13,887 bases of DNA from Bacillota bacterium (GTDB lineage: Bacteria > Bacillota > Dehalobacteriia > UBA4068). Under the pieces are notes generated by a model that was not told the DNA's origin, did not search any database, and saw only the letters and a program-made list of their open reading frames with translations. Position numbers and translations under genes: made by a program. Positions 12,626-13,887 of this stretch are shown in pieces. The stretch covers positions 1 to 13,887 of the forward strand of contig JAUMYD010000032.1 of the NCBI GenBank assembly GCA_030528765.1, read 5' to 3'. Position 1 is the first letter of the stretch; the number at the start of each line of letters is the position of its first letter.

Positions 12626-13887
12626 ATGAAATGCGAGGATATTCGCCGATATTTTAGCGAGTATATCGATAATGAGGCACCAGAAGAGATTGCCTCAAGT
12701 ATCGAAAAACATTTGACGGCCTGTGGGGAGTGCCGCCGGGAACTGGAATCTCTCAGAAAATTTAAAGCAGCCTTTTCCTCTGTGGGGGAGGAAGAGCTGC
12801 CCTTTGATTTTAATCTGCGCCTGCAGGCTGCCCTGCAGGAGGAGACACAATGCAAAAAGAAAGCCGGAAAAGCAAAACCCTGGCTGCGGACTTTGGCGGC
12901 CTGCGCCTGCCTGGTTCTTTGCCTTGGCCTGATCGGCCTGGCCAGCAACGCACTTGGCATTTTCTCCATGGGTGCTTCTGCCCCCATGGAGAAGGCTAGA
13001 GATATGCAAACTGCCGATGTAGCCTTCCCGGAAGAGGAGTACATCATTGCGGATGGATCTGCCTACGCCATAGGTGCTTCAGAGCCACTCTATGACAATA
13101 TGGCAGCAGAATTCGCTGAAACAGAGGAGGTAGCAGCAGAAGCCCCATCCTTGAATGCGGGCATGCTGAAACGCTCTTCCCCGGAGAGCTCCCCCATTGA
13201 ACGGAAGATCATCAAGAACTATAATCTTTCCCTGCAGGTGGAAGATTTTGACAGTGCCTATGCGCAGATCAGTGATCTGGCTTCGGAATACGGCGGCTAT
13301 GTGGTCAGCGGGAATACCTCCGATTATGAAGGCAGTGTTGTTCGCCACGGCTGGCTTTCCATCCGAGTGGATGCCATGCGGGCCGATGAAGTTGTGGATC
13401 GTATCGCTGAGCTGGGCAGCATAGAAGAGAACAGCTTCTCCAGCAATGATGTTACCAGCGAATATTATGATACCCAGACCAGGCTGGAGCAGTATCGGGC
13501 ACAGGAAGAGCGGCTTCTGGCTCTCTATGAAAAGGCAGAAAGCATCGAAGATCTGATCGCCCTGGAAAGCGAAATGACCCGTGTGATCGCGGAGATCGAA
13601 GCCATGGAAGGAAACCTGCGTTATTATGATCAGCTTACCAGCCTCTCCCTGATCGATATCAACCTTTATACCCCCAATAATTATACCAAGACTGTGGAGC
13701 CCACCGGCTGGGAAGGCTTCCTTGAAAATGTGAAAAGCGGTTTTCTGCGGGGAGTCAACGGCCTGCTGGATGGTATTGCATCTGTCTTCATTTTTATCGT
13801 GCGCATCTTGCCCAGCCTGATCGTGATCGGCCTGATCGCAGCGCTACTGCTCCTCTTTATCCGCCGCAGAAGAAGAAAGAACAGCCG
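12626..13887 (+). CDS. Anti-sigma factor: zinc finger fused to DUF4349 sensor domain (partial at window edge)
   Basis: This frame is open from the ATG at 12626 through the right edge (420 complete codons; stop not seen). The N-terminus is a zf-HC2 anti-sigma domain with Cys3 and H29-x3-C33-x2-C36, which in relatives grips the ECF sigma factor at the membrane. A first membrane helix lies at about 87-106 (many Ala, Leu and Cys). An acidic linker (about 110-185) leads to a DUF4349 domain from about residue 190, with LSLQVEDFDSAYAQI, the YGGYVVSG turn, LSIRVDAM, NDVTSEYYD and a coiled-coil stretch, EEIEAMEG-like, near 320-335, ending in LSLIDINLYTP. A second helix (about 387-412) is followed by RRRRRK, so both ends should be cytoplasmic and DUF4349 outside. 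AGGGGGA lies about six bases before the ATG. It is co-transcribed with the sigma factor. DUF4349 is probably the stress-sensing part; its ligand is unknown. Confidence 0.88.
   Translation, partial: MKCEDIRRYFSEYIDNEAPEEIASSIEKHLTACGECRRELESLRKFKAAFSSVGEEELPFDFNLRLQAALQEETQCKKKAGKAKPWLRTLAACACLVLCLGLIGLASNALGIFSMGASAPMEKARDMQTADVAFPEEEYIIADGSAYAIGASEPLYDNMAAEFAETEEVAAEAPSLNAGMLKRSSPESSPIERKIIKNYNLSLQVEDFDSAYAQISDLASEYGGYVVSGNTSDYEGSVVRHGWLSIRVDAMRADEVVDRIAELGSIEENSFSSNDVTSEYYDTQTRLEQYRAQEERLLALYEKAESIEDLIALESEMTRVIAEIEAMEGNLRYYDQLTSLSLIDINLYTPNNYTKTVEPTGWEGFLENVKSGFLRGVNGLLDGIASVFIFIVRILPSLIVIGLIAALLLLFIRRRRRKNS

Overview
The window reads as a chromosomal segment of a low-to-mid GC Gram-positive bacterium, most likely class Clostridia (Bacillota). 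The reasons are strong AGGAGG ribosome-binding sites, intrinsic terminators after most units, tRNA genes with encoded CCA, a VTC/DUF4956/CotH gene trio typical of Clostridia, and an ECF sigma factor paired with a zinc-finger anti-sigma factor. No replication, conjugation or phage module is present. The genus cannot be named from the sequence alone.

Layout, left to right. (1) 7-2861, plus strand: a tight operon of a VTC-type polyphosphate polymerase-domain protein, a DUF4956 membrane protein and a membrane-anchored CotH-family kinase, closed by a clear terminator. (2) 2933-4475, plus strand: an AT-richer patch with a decayed secreted matrixin-like zinc protease (two apparent frameshifts, HELGHLFGLDH motif intact), followed by an intact lipoprotein whose core may have a TIMP/NTR-like pattern. 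Terminators separate it from the next unit. (3) 4616-6936, minus strand: two tRNA arrays (Val-Asp-Gly and Val-Asp-Phe-Gly). Their Val-Asp blocks are identical including spacers, and each array has its own near-consensus promoter and a terminator. Between them lie a small membrane protein translationally coupled to a YbjQ-family protein, and an AT-rich, membrane-anchored GH25 lysozyme with a TTG start. (4) 7081-9675, minus strand: an operon of an RsuA/RluB-type pseudouridine synthase, a corrinoid adenosyltransferase and a BaiN/HI0933-family flavoprotein, with a near-consensus promoter and a terminator-like hairpin in its leader. (5) 9940-10416, plus strand: a four-helix membrane protein, convergent with ribF (10491-11381, minus), whose kinase domain looks normal but whose FMN-adenylyltransferase domain has lost most signature motifs. 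(6) tRNA-Leu(CAA) on the minus strand. (7) 11811-13887, plus strand: an ECF sigma factor and an anti-sigma factor fused to a DUF4349 sensor domain. The second gene is open through the right edge. An ECF-type promoter sequence and a 30-codon upstream ORF precede the sigma gene.

Functionally these are separate units: phosphate-polymer or envelope modification, secreted protease and lipoprotein, tRNA supply, cell-wall hydrolysis, rRNA modification with corrinoid/flavin chemistry, flavin cofactor synthesis, and an envelope-stress regulon. I see no complete novel defence or mobile system. The best leads are the possibly monofunctional RibF, the sigma/anti-sigma leader with its overlapping upstream ORF, the protease-lipoprotein pair, and the duplicated tRNA arrays bracketing an AT-rich lysozyme gene.
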